This document shows, one piece after another, positions 58,451 to 64,000 of a stretch of 64,000 nt of DNA. The stretch lies in assembly GCA_965223035.1 (NCBI GenBank), contig OZ244980.1:1674001-1738000 (forward strand). Reading direction: 5' to 3'. The notes under the pieces are model-generated. The model ran no database searches, was not told where the DNA came from, and was given only the letters and a program-made list of their open reading frames with translations. The translations under genes were made by a program, and so were the position numbers. Numbering within the stretch: the first letter of the stretch is position 1; every line of letters begins with the position of its first letter. The DNA comes from CAMDPA01 sp965223035. GTDB taxonomy: Bacteria > Pseudomonadota > Alphaproteobacteria > Rhizobiales > Hyphomicrobiaceae.

Positions 58451-59483
58451 AACAAACTTGATGGTTTCGGCGGCCGCCATCTCCATGGTGTGCGCTGGGT
58501 CCGCTTCGATCGAGATCCTTCATCACGGCGTGGCCAGAGCCCAGTCCGTCTCGGCGGCCAGCCCCACGCCCGCATCGGAGTGGGTGGCGGCGGCACCCGG
58601 CCGGGTCGAGCCGCGCAAGGGCGAGCTGCGGATCGGCACGCCTCAGCCCGGTCGCGTGATTGAGGTTTTGGTCAAGGTCGGCGACAAGGTGGAGAGGGAC
58701 GAGATGATCGTTCGCCTCGACGACGATGTGGCGCGCGCCGACCTGGCTGCCGCCGAGGCACAAGAGGGCGCCCTCAAGCGGGCACGGGACCGGGCGCCGG
58801 CGGCCAGCGGCCGCAACGACGTTCGTGATGCGGAAGATGCCGTGTTCATCGCTGAGCGCGCCGTGTTTGGTGCGCGGCACGAATTGGATGAGGCGCTGTT
58901 GGCCCGTCGCAAGGGATCTGGACGCAATGAAACCGTGCGTGCGGCCAGGCAGCGGTTGGTCGACGCCCTCGACCGGCTGAAACGTCGGCAGTCCCGCTAT
59001 GCCCAGGCCCAGCATAAACCGAACCTGCCCGCGCCGAGTGCGGCTGATTCCCAGCTCAGCGTTGGCCGTTCGACGGTAGCCAAGGTCGAGGCGATCCTGG
59101 GCCGGACCCGGATCAGAGCGCCGGCCGCCGGCACGATATTGCAGCTCAACGTGAAAGTCGGCGAGTTCGTCGCTCCCTCACCCTTGCAACCGCTGGCAGT
59201 GATCGGCGATCTGTCGCGGTTGCGCGTGCGCGCGGAAGTCGATGCGCGCGACGTGGCCAAGATTAAGGTGGGGCAGCGTGCATTCGTGCGCTCAACAAGT
59301 TATCCTGGCCGCGAGTTCGACGGCAAGGTTACCAAGATTGCACCAACCCTTGCAGGTCCGCAGATCGTCAACCGCGGGCCACGCCGGCCGACCGATGTCG
59401 AGGTCCTGGAGGTGCTGATCGACCTCGACGGTGCCCCGCCGTTGCTCACCGGCATGCGGGTGGACGCGTTCTTCCGGCGCTAG
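58443..59483 (+). CDS. HlyD/DevB-like periplasmic adaptor (membrane fusion) protein
   Basis: 346 residues from GTG 58443; ATG 58461 (MVSAAAISMVCAG) is an alternative. A signal or anchor covers about 1-35. The split biotinyl-lipoyl domain is visible as GRVIEVLVKVGDKVERDEMI and, after a helical hairpin (about 95-205), as RAPAAGTILQLNVKVGEF; a beta-barrel part follows. It bridges the inner-membrane ABC transporter and an outer-membrane channel such as TolC, which is not encoded here. The TAG stop codon lies in the first four bases (CTAG) of an R1 repeat. Confidence 0.9.
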   Translation: MPKTNLMVSAAAISMVCAGSASIEILHHGVARAQSVSAASPTPASEWVAAAPGRVEPRKGELRIGTPQPGRVIEVLVKVGDKVERDEMIVRLDDDVARADLAAAEAQEGALKRARDRAPAASGRNDVRDAEDAVFIAERAVFGARHELDEALLARRKGSGRNETVRAARQRLVDALDRLKRRQSRYAQAQHKPNLPAPSAADSQLSVGRSTVAKVEAILGRTRIRAPAAGTILQLNVKVGEFVAPSPLQPLAVIGDLSRLRVRAEVDARDVAKIKVGQRAFVRSTSYPGREFDGKVTKIAPTLAGPQIVNRGPRRPTDVEVLEVLIDLDGAPPLLTGMRVDAFFRR

Positions 59484-59543
59484 AGCAACCTGCCTTTAAT
59501 CGGAATCGGAACGATCCCGATTAAAGGCGCAAAGATGATCTAG
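59480..59543 (+). repeat. R1 dispersed palindrome overlapping a stop codon
   Basis: B-type left end CTAGAGCAACCTGCC, stem TTTAATCGGAATCGG / CGATCCCGATTAAA, A-type right end GGCGCAAAGATGATCTAG. TAG at 59481-59483 is the stop of the adaptor gene. Confidence 0.92.
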
Positions 59544-59655
59544 ATTATTGCCGCCTTAGACGGGTTCGCCTTGCTGGCTCCTCCCCCAGAACAACCACGC
59601 ACATCACCGTGCTTTGGGAGCCAGATGGTGGAGCGGGATGGGTCCAGCAAACTCT
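59544..59655 (-). repeat. R2 dispersed element, minus orientation
   Basis: Read on the minus strand: TTTGCTGGACCCATCCCGCT, CCACCATCTGGCTCCC ... TTCTGGGGGAGGAGCCAGC, then AAGGCGAACCCGTCTAAGGC. It runs directly into the A-type end of the R1 copy at 59480-59543, so the R2-then-R1(A) order is kept in inverted orientation. Confidence 0.65.
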
Positions 59656-59829
59656 GGCACGTCCTAGCCGGCTCAATAAGGTTTCCGACCACCCCCAAGC
59701 GATGCGCGATCGACCGCGCTTGGGTCGATCGACGTCGGCCATCACGCCGTGAACAACTGATGGAATCTTGAGCCGCTTGCGCTGCTGACAAGGCACCGCT
59801 AGGTCAAAGCAGCTTGCGCATATGCCGAC

Positions 59830-59862
59830 AAAAAAAGGGCCCCTCTCAAGACAGAAGGGCCC
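59830..59862 (-). terminator. Intrinsic terminator on the minus strand
   Basis: On the minus strand GGGCCCTTCT and AGAGGGGCCC form a 10-pair stem (one G-U pair) around a six-base loop, followed directly by seven T. The nearest minus-strand gene ends at 60391, more than 500 bases upstream, so this terminator has no obvious client. On the plus strand there is no T run. Confidence 0.8.
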
Positions 59863-60023
59863 AGTTTGGGGAGGAGAAGGGGTTACCTCGACGTTCGATC
59901 AAAGGCCTGAGGGCCTGATGCGTCGCACCTTGGCGGCAGGCGTGGTCCGTCGACAGGCCACGCTGGCCGTTGGCGCAAATGTCTGGGTGAGATGGCATCC
60001 TTTGCTGGGGGTGGAGCGCTAAG

Positions 60024-60150
60024 TCGATTCAGTGTCAGCTGGAACCGTTCGGCTCCCTCGGCCCTTCCACCGGCAACATCGTGCCATTGGGTGGCCGGGT
60101 GGCGTGCGGGTGGGCAGGGCGAACCCGCCCAGGGCGGAAGTGATCGGGAT
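60024..60150 (+). repeat. R2 dispersed element
   Basis: CGATTCAGTGTCAGCTGGAA, CCGTTCGGCTCCCTCG at the left; core ACATCGTGCCATTGGGTGGC; closing GCAGGGCGAACCCGCCCAGG and GCGGAAGTGATC. Confidence 0.72.
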
Positions 60151-60390
60151 CGTAGCGCGGCTTGTTGGCGTCAGCTTCATGTTCCCGCTCCAACCGTCCG
60201 GCTCAGTGGTGTTCATGATGGCAACATGCGGGTTTTGGAGCAGTTCGGCTGTTCCCGACGGAACACGTTGCCTGTGGCGAGGAACACCATCGGCGGTCGC
60301 CCCCGATACCCGCCGCGATCACCGTCACCACCGATCAAGACCGGCACGGCTGGACCGCCAAAGGCGGACGGGCTCTGAGGCGGGCATGAG

Positions 60391-60708
60391 TTAGCGGTGA
60401 CGGGCGCGCAGGCCGCGACTTGCGCGACGGCTGCTGGCGGCGCGGCGGTCGACCTCGGCCTGGGATACCTCGCCGGCCCTGACCAGGGCGCTTACGCAGC
60501 GCCGGCTCAGCTTGTGGCCGTTGACGTTCATGCAGCGGCGCAGACCAGGGCTGTCGACCGCATGGCGCGAACAATAGCGGAAATAATCGCCCATGCAGGC
60601 ATATTGGACCGCGGCGCTGACGGCGCCGGCCTGGGTGGCGAAGCCGATCGTGCCAAGCGCAACGGCGATGGCGACGGCTCTGCGCAAGCGGCTGGTACCT
60701 TTGGTCAT
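60391..60708 (-). CDS. Small secreted cysteine-rich protein
   Basis: 105 residues from ATG 60708, with AGGAGA seven bases upstream, a strong ribosome site that excludes the longer frame to 60816. A signal peptide covers about 1-28 (LRRAVAIAVALGTIGFATQAGA). The mature part has four cysteines: YACMGDYFRYCSRHAVDSPG, LRRCMNVNGHKLSRRCVSAL; then VSQAEVDRRAASSRR and a basic end. Similar short proteins are annotated as conserved hypotheticals in Hyphomicrobiales, to my recollection. Two disulfides in the periplasm are plausible. Function unknown. Confidence 0.75.
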   Translation of the reverse strand: MTKGTSRLRRAVAIAVALGTIGFATQAGAVSAAVQYACMGDYFRYCSRHAVDSPGLRRCMNVNGHKLSRRCVSALVRAGEVSQAEVDRRAASSRRASRGLRARHR

Positions 60709-60888
60709 CGTCTGTCTCCTTGTGGATCTGTGATCATCACGTGTGTCGAACTGTCTGAGCCGACACTGCCAAAAGCGCGTGATCGGCGCTGTTCCAGCAG
60801 GAACTGGGGAGAACATTGAGCGCTCGAGCCGCCAGATGACATCCGCCGCTGGCGGATCAGCCGTGCCGGCCGCTCGCCGTCCGGCCGC
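60709..60888. other. Short gap left of the composite R1 element
   Basis: It should hold the promoter of the minus-strand cysteine-rich gene. No gene or RNA is recognised. Confidence 0.4.
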
Positions 60889-61042
60889 CTAGAGCAACCT
60901 GCCTTTGATCGGAATCGGAACGATCCCGATCAAAGGCAGAAAGTTGCTCACCACTTTAAGAGCGATCATCTTTGCGCCTTAAATCGGAACCGGCGCAATT
61001 GGAACCGGCGTTGCGGTTCCGATTTAAGGCGCGATGATCTAG
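60889..61042 (-). repeat. R1 dispersed palindrome, long composite copy
   Basis: B module CTAGAGCAACCTGCC...GGCAGAAAGTTGCTC, joiner ACCACTTTAAGAGCGATCATC, quoted here only in outline, and A module with expanded loop ending GGCGCGATGATCTAG. It is almost the exact reverse complement of the copy at 2052-2205, 59 kb away. Confidence 0.92.
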
Positions 61043-61044
61043 AC

Positions 61045-61110
61045 CGTCATGCCGTTGGTCGGCCGCGTGGGCAGGGGGCGGCATGGATCCAGCTCGCTCG
61101 GACACGCTCC
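61045..61110 (-). repeat. R2-like fragment, minus orientation
   Basis: Read on the minus strand: GAGCGAGCTGGATCCATGCC then GCCCCCTGCCCACGCGGCC and GGCATGACGGT, leading directly into the A-type end of the R1 copy at 60889-61042. Confidence 0.5.
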
Positions 61111-61223
61111 AAGCGTGGCGGCCGCCGCTTCCAGCAGTTCAAGATCGATGATGGCAACAGTTGGCGGTTGCCAAACGGGCGCAGCTCCGGCAAGGGGAGG
61201 ACGTCAACTGGCAGGCTGATTCG

Positions 61224-62306
61224 ATGTCCGACGACCGTCTGATCTCTGCGCATAAGCGGGAGCAGGACGCTTTTGAAGCGACAATCCGCCCCCAATCGCT
61301 GGACGAGTTCATCGGCCAGCAGCAGGCGCGCGCCAACCTAAAGGTTTTCGTACAAGCGGCCAAGGCGCGGGGCGACGCGCTTGATCATGTGCTCTTTGTC
61401 GGGCCGCCGGGGCTCGGAAAAACCACGTTATCGCAAATCATGGCGAGGGAGTTGGGGGTCGGCTTTCGCGCCACCTCGGGCCCGGTGATCTCAAAGGCCG
61501 GCGACCTGGCCGCGCTGCTGACCAACCTCGAAGAGCGCGACGTTCTGTTCATCGACGAGATCCATCGCCTCAGTCCGGCCGTTGAGGAGATCCTTTACCC
61601 GGCCATGGAGGACTACCAGCTGGATCTGATCATCGGCGAAGGACCGGCGGCCCGATCCGTTCGCATTGACCTGGCCCGTTTCACGTTGGTCGGCGCGACC
61701 ACGCGTGCAGGCTTGCTTACCACACCGTTGCGCGACCGTTTCGGCATCCCCGTCAGGCTTAATTTTTATGACGTCGCTGAGCTCCAATTGGTGGTCGAGC
61801 GAGGGGCACGCGTATTGGGGGCGCCGATGACCGCCGATGGAGCACGAGAAATCGCGCGACGCGCGCGGGGCACGCCGCGTGTGGCCGGCCGATTGCTGCG
61901 CCGGGTGCGGGATTTCGCAGCCGTCGAGGGCGCTGCGGCGATCGATGCCAGTGTGGCAGACCGAGCGCTCAAGGCGCTTGAGGTCGATTCTGAAGGACTG
62001 GATGCGCTCGACCATCGCTATCTGGATTGCATCGTCAAAACCTACGAAGGCGGACCGGTCGGGATCGAGACCATCGCTGCCGCGCTCTCTGAGCCGCGCG
62101 ATGCCATCGAGGAGATCGTCGAGCCCTACCTCTTGCAACAGGGCTTCGTCGGCAGGACGCCGCGCGGCCGTGTGGTCACCTTGAAAGCCTACCGCCACCT
62201 GGGATTGACCGGCCCGGCCCGGCAGTCCGCTGGCCAGCCCAACCTATTCGAGGCCGCGCCCGACGCAGCCGACGTGATAACCGATCCCGACGACGTTTCC
62301 GACTGA
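61224..62306 (+). CDS. ruvB: Holliday junction branch-migration helicase RuvB
   Basis: 360 residues from ATG 61224 (MSDDRLISAHKREQD); a GTG at 61161 would add 21 residues of no family likeness. Walker A GPPGLGKTTLSQIMA, Walker B LFIDEIHRLSP, sensor LVGATTRAGLLTTPLRDRFG and the C-terminal winged helix (GFVGRTPRGRVVTLKAYRHL) are complete. It drives branch migration with RuvA. ruvA and ruvC, which normally precede it, are absent; instead the upstream 500 bases hold a composite R1 and R2 element and a small unrelated gene. Confidence 0.95.
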   Translation: MSDDRLISAHKREQDAFEATIRPQSLDEFIGQQQARANLKVFVQAAKARGDALDHVLFVGPPGLGKTTLSQIMARELGVGFRATSGPVISKAGDLAALLTNLEERDVLFIDEIHRLSPAVEEILYPAMEDYQLDLIIGEGPAARSVRIDLARFTLVGATTRAGLLTTPLRDRFGIPVRLNFYDVAELQLVVERGARVLGAPMTADGAREIARRARGTPRVAGRLLRRVRDFAAVEGAAAIDASVADRALKALEVDSEGLDALDHRYLDCIVKTYEGGPVGIETIAAALSEPRDAIEEIVEPYLLQQGFVGRTPRGRVVTLKAYRHLGLTGPARQSAGQPNLFEAAPDAADVITDPDDVSD

Positions 62307-62312
62307 CGCGCC

Positions 62313-62344
62313 GAGGCCGTTTCAGTGTTAGCTGGATGGCAAGG
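62313..62344 (+). repeat. R2 element, deletion fragment left of R1
   Basis: GGCCGTTTCAGTGTTAGCTG followed at once by GATGGCAAGG and the R1 terminus CTAGATC. Only the opening of R2 remains. Confidence 0.6.
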
Positions 62345-62407
62345 CTAGATCATCGCGCCTTAAATCGGAACCGCAAAGCCGGTTCCGATTTAAGGCAGGT
62401 TGCTCTA
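62345..62407 (+). repeat. R1 dispersed palindrome
   Basis: Hybrid short form, identical over almost its whole length to the copies at 10562 and 34418: CTAGATCATCGCGCC ... GGCAGGTTGCTCTA. It lies 39 bases after the ruvB stop, between two R2 fragments. Confidence 0.92.
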
Positions 62408-62417
62408 ATCGGCCTTA

Positions 62418-62475
62418 TAGCGTTTCAGTATGAGCGGGCCGGCACAGCGCTTCCGCCGATGGCGGACATGATGTG
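62418..62475 (+). repeat. R2 element, internal deletion copy
   Basis: GCGTTTCAGTATGAGC fused directly to GGGCCGGCACAGCG and the closing GCCGATGGCGGACATGAT: first and last parts of R2 without the hairpin core. Confidence 0.65.
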
Positions 62476-62552
62476 GGCGGAAACGAATTACGCAGACCCG
62501 CGCTCGTGGGCTACCTCGGCGCGATCGGCAACGACCCGCTCAAGTATCGCGG

Positions 62553-63329
62553 TCATTTGGCGAATGGCACCGATTTCACACCAGCGGGTATCGCAGCCTG
62601 AAACCGATCATCGGGAAGCTCTGCGCCAATGCTCCACTGGTCCAAATGAGCCAAAAACTGCGGCTCACCTTTTTGCGTCACGTAGGTGATGGCGAAGCGG
62701 CGTGGCAGCGGCGTCTCATCCGCCTCGATCCATATCTGGAAATCCGAACCCGTGCTTTCAAACGACAGGTGATGACAGGGAACGCCTTCCACCGTACGCA
62801 AACCCAGATACTCCGATGAAATGATGTTCCGTTTGAATGTGTCTGCCACATTCGAGTAGAGGATATCGGACAGCGGCAGGTAGATGCCGTACTTTTCGTC
62901 CAAATAATCCAACAGGGCATCGGTTGAGCCCTTGAAGTCCAAGCTCATCTGCTCGTTCACGTGACGGCGCCAGACTGTGAGCTTCGCCCCGTCATACCAA
63001 GCGGACTGGGCGCTGCCGTCGTCGGAGATGCTGGTGGCCTGCAGCCGGTCCGGGCGTTTGATTAAGACGCGCGCCTCACGGGCTGCTTTGATCTTGATGC
63101 CCGATTTGCGGGTGAGATCGAAAAAGCTACGGGCACGAAAAGACATGGTCTTGGCTTGGGCCAAATGGTCGGACATACTTTCAAGGATTTTTATGGCCTG
63201 TTCGTCCATCGGCCCGCGCTGCTGGCCGCACGCCGGGGCGGCGAGCGCCAGGCCGAGCACGACGCTGGCGAAGGTGACGCGCACCGTCATGACGGCGTTG
63301 GCCAGTGCCGTGGTGGCATGAGACATCAT
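62553..63329 (-). CDS. DUF2092 periplasmic protein
   Basis: 258 residues from ATG 63329, preceded by GGGAG. A signal peptide ends near residue 36 (VVLGLALAAPACGQQ); the Cys there could be lipidated but the box is not ideal. The mature part matches DUF2092, a LolA/LppX-like fold family: MSDHLAQAKTMSFRARSFFD, EARVLIKRPDRLQATS, GLRTVEGVPCHHLSFES and FQIWIEADETPLPRRFAITY. Such proteins are thought to bind lipophilic molecules in the periplasm. The gene that follows on the minus strand is ruvB in convergent orientation, so it is transcribed alone. Confidence 0.85.
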   Translation of the reverse strand: MMSHATTALANAVMTVRVTFASVVLGLALAAPACGQQRGPMDEQAIKILESMSDHLAQAKTMSFRARSFFDLTRKSGIKIKAAREARVLIKRPDRLQATSISDDGSAQSAWYDGAKLTVWRRHVNEQMSLDFKGSTDALLDYLDEKYGIYLPLSDILYSNVADTFKRNIISSEYLGLRTVEGVPCHHLSFESTGSDFQIWIEADETPLPRRFAITYVTQKGEPQFLAHLDQWSIGAELPDDRFQAAIPAGVKSVPFAK

Positions 63330-63373
63330 GACGAACTCCCGGTGCTGTAGATCAGGGCTGGAATGGGGTGCGG

Positions 63374-63502
63374 CTATAGCCTCTCAGTATCAGCTGCAAC
63401 CATCCCGCTCCAACGACCGGCCACCCAATGCCCCGATCTTGTGGGAGGCCTGGCCGGGAGAGCGGGCCGGCCCGGCGGTTCTGGCTATGGCGGAAATGAT
63501 CT
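63374..63502 (+). repeat. R2 dispersed element
   Basis: ATAGCCTCTCAGTATCAGCT, GCAACCATCCCGCTCC at the left; core CGGCCACCCAATGCCCCGATC; closing GAGAGCGGGCCGGCCC and TATGGCGGAAATGATC. It fills the gap between two minus-strand genes. Confidence 0.72.
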
Positions 63503-63505
63503 GGT

Positions 63506-63886
63506 TCACCGGCGACGGCCAACGCGCCTGGAGGTGCGCCGCGCCGTTCGCCGCGCACTGCCGCGAACGCTGGCCGGCCCAACGTAGCCGCGTCGGACGA
63601 CCACGCGACTGCTCGGCCCGTGGCAACAATACCGGTCGAACGGAGCATAACGGTGCGCATGACAACAATGTGCCAGCTCAATTCCGGCAGCCGATGTGCG
63701 GTCACCGATACGAGCGCCGCTTATCCCCGCAAGCCGGAGCGATGGCAGCCCTTTTTGCTCGATACGCTCGATATCGGCGGCGGCGTCATGCCCAGATGCG
63801 GCCTTTGCGTCAAGGCCAAGGCAGACCGAGATCGGGGCAGCAAGCAATAACAACGCAACCTTCAACAACGAGTGAAAACCGGGCAT
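63506..63886 (-). CDS. Small secreted Cys/His/Arg-rich protein
   Basis: 126 residues from ATG 63886, with a perfect GGAGG four bases upstream. A signal peptide covers about 1-30 (MPGFHSLLKVALLLLAAPIS...LDAKAA). The mature protein has an acidic helix (AAADIERIEQKGLP), then a HCCHAHRYAPFDRYCCHG cluster of four cysteines and several histidines, and a very basic Arg-rich end (RRTARRTSRRVGRRR). Metal binding by the Cys/His cluster is conceivable. I do not recognise the family. The last codons adjoin an R2 element, so the basic tail may be repeat-derived. Confidence 0.55.
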   Translation of the reverse strand: MPGFHSLLKVALLLLAAPISVCLGLDAKAASGHDAAADIERIEQKGLPSLRLAGISGARIGDRTSAAGIELAHCCHAHRYAPFDRYCCHGPSSRVVVRRGYVGPASVRGSARRTARRTSRRVGRRR

Positions 63887-64000
63887 AATGCCTCCATTTG
63901 CAATCAATCGGCAGCATTTGGCAATTCGTGCGATGCTGAAGCTGGCAGCTCAGTAAATGCGCCGCTCGGCGATCGCCAGAGAGTAAGCCAACGCTGTCAC

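Larger units (their letters stand above)
59656..60390. other. Gene-poor stretch with an orphan terminator and an R2 element
   Basis: About 735 bases without a convincing gene. It contains the minus-strand terminator at 59830-59862 and an R2 copy at 60024-60150. A 128-codon plus-strand frame (59992-60378) passes through the R2 repeat and is rejected. Confidence 0.5.

Noticed and set aside
2052..62407. R1 palindromes as ordinary intrinsic terminators
   Set aside because: No T run follows the stems, and some copies lie upstream of genes or between divergent ones; a terminator role is possible but not shown by the sequence.

Overview
The window is GC-rich, densely coded chromosome from an alphaproteobacterium, most likely of the order Hyphomicrobiales (Rhizobiales) or a close neighbour. 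The markers are the nitrogen-type PTS genes (HPr, EIIA-Man, a short HPr kinase) joined to a ChvG/ChvI two-component system near pckA; the block hisI / folE / NifU-like scaffold / yidD; a DUF3126 gene after cysE; a methionine synthase split into two genes; and a class II (CP4-like) AroA. I cannot name the genus. I see no tRNA, rRNA, CRISPR array or prophage.

Layout. 0.1-1.6 kb: a TadG-like vWA protein. 1.7-6.1 kb (minus): HPr, EIIA, HPr kinase, ChvG, ChvI, a cascade linking PTS phosphorylation to envelope and acid sensing. 6.3-12.7 kb: a HugZ-like flavoprotein, pckA, a decarboxylase-type amidohydrolase, a DUF547 protein and an MlaC-like protein. 12.9-19.6 kb: a PH-like membrane protein diverging from a methyl-cycle operon (ArsR-methyltransferase, metF, metH homocysteine module, metH cobalamin module) with a palindromic operator inside its promoter. 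20-31 kb: cysE, DUF3126, gamma-carbonic anhydrase, a transglutaminase-like peptidase with a double-PilZ protein, a PAS protein, rhomboid, CBS, patatin, hisI, folE, a NifU-like scaffold and yidD. 31-37 kb: a Sel1-like secreted protein, a TAXI-TRAP binding protein, a broken transposase, aroA and an atypical thiolase. 37.9-41.3 kb: a 1141-residue membrane/coiled-coil protein of unknown function. 41.8-53.7 kb: thrS, a broken IS, GtrA plus a UDP-galactopyranose-mutase-like flavoprotein, cmk, rpsA, a DegP-like protease and rarA. 54-59.5 kb: two paralogous Ala/Arg-rich secreted proteins and a DevCAB-like exporter (permease, ATPase, adaptor). 60-64 kb: a small cysteine-rich protein, ruvB without ruvA or ruvC, a DUF2092 protein and a small secreted Cys/His protein.

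The intergenic space is the unusual part. Two families of dispersed palindromic elements are scattered through it. R1 is 60-155 bp with CTAGA...TCTAG ends (16 copies listed). R2 is 90-190 bp, GC-rich and hairpin-forming (about 14 copies or fragments listed). They often sit side by side in the same relative order. At three genes (folE, the Sel1-like gene, the HlyD-like gene) the stop codon TAG is the terminus of an R1 element. In addition, about ten unrelated short tandem arrays (unit 13-18 bp, 2-12 copies) lie just after or between genes.

The most promising protein-level novelties are the 1141-residue protein with an internal duplicated domain, the thiolase lacking two catalytic signatures, the Ala/Arg-rich secreted pair with a shared two-cysteine C-terminal motif next to an ABC exporter, and a 27-residue membrane microprotein upstream of cysE.
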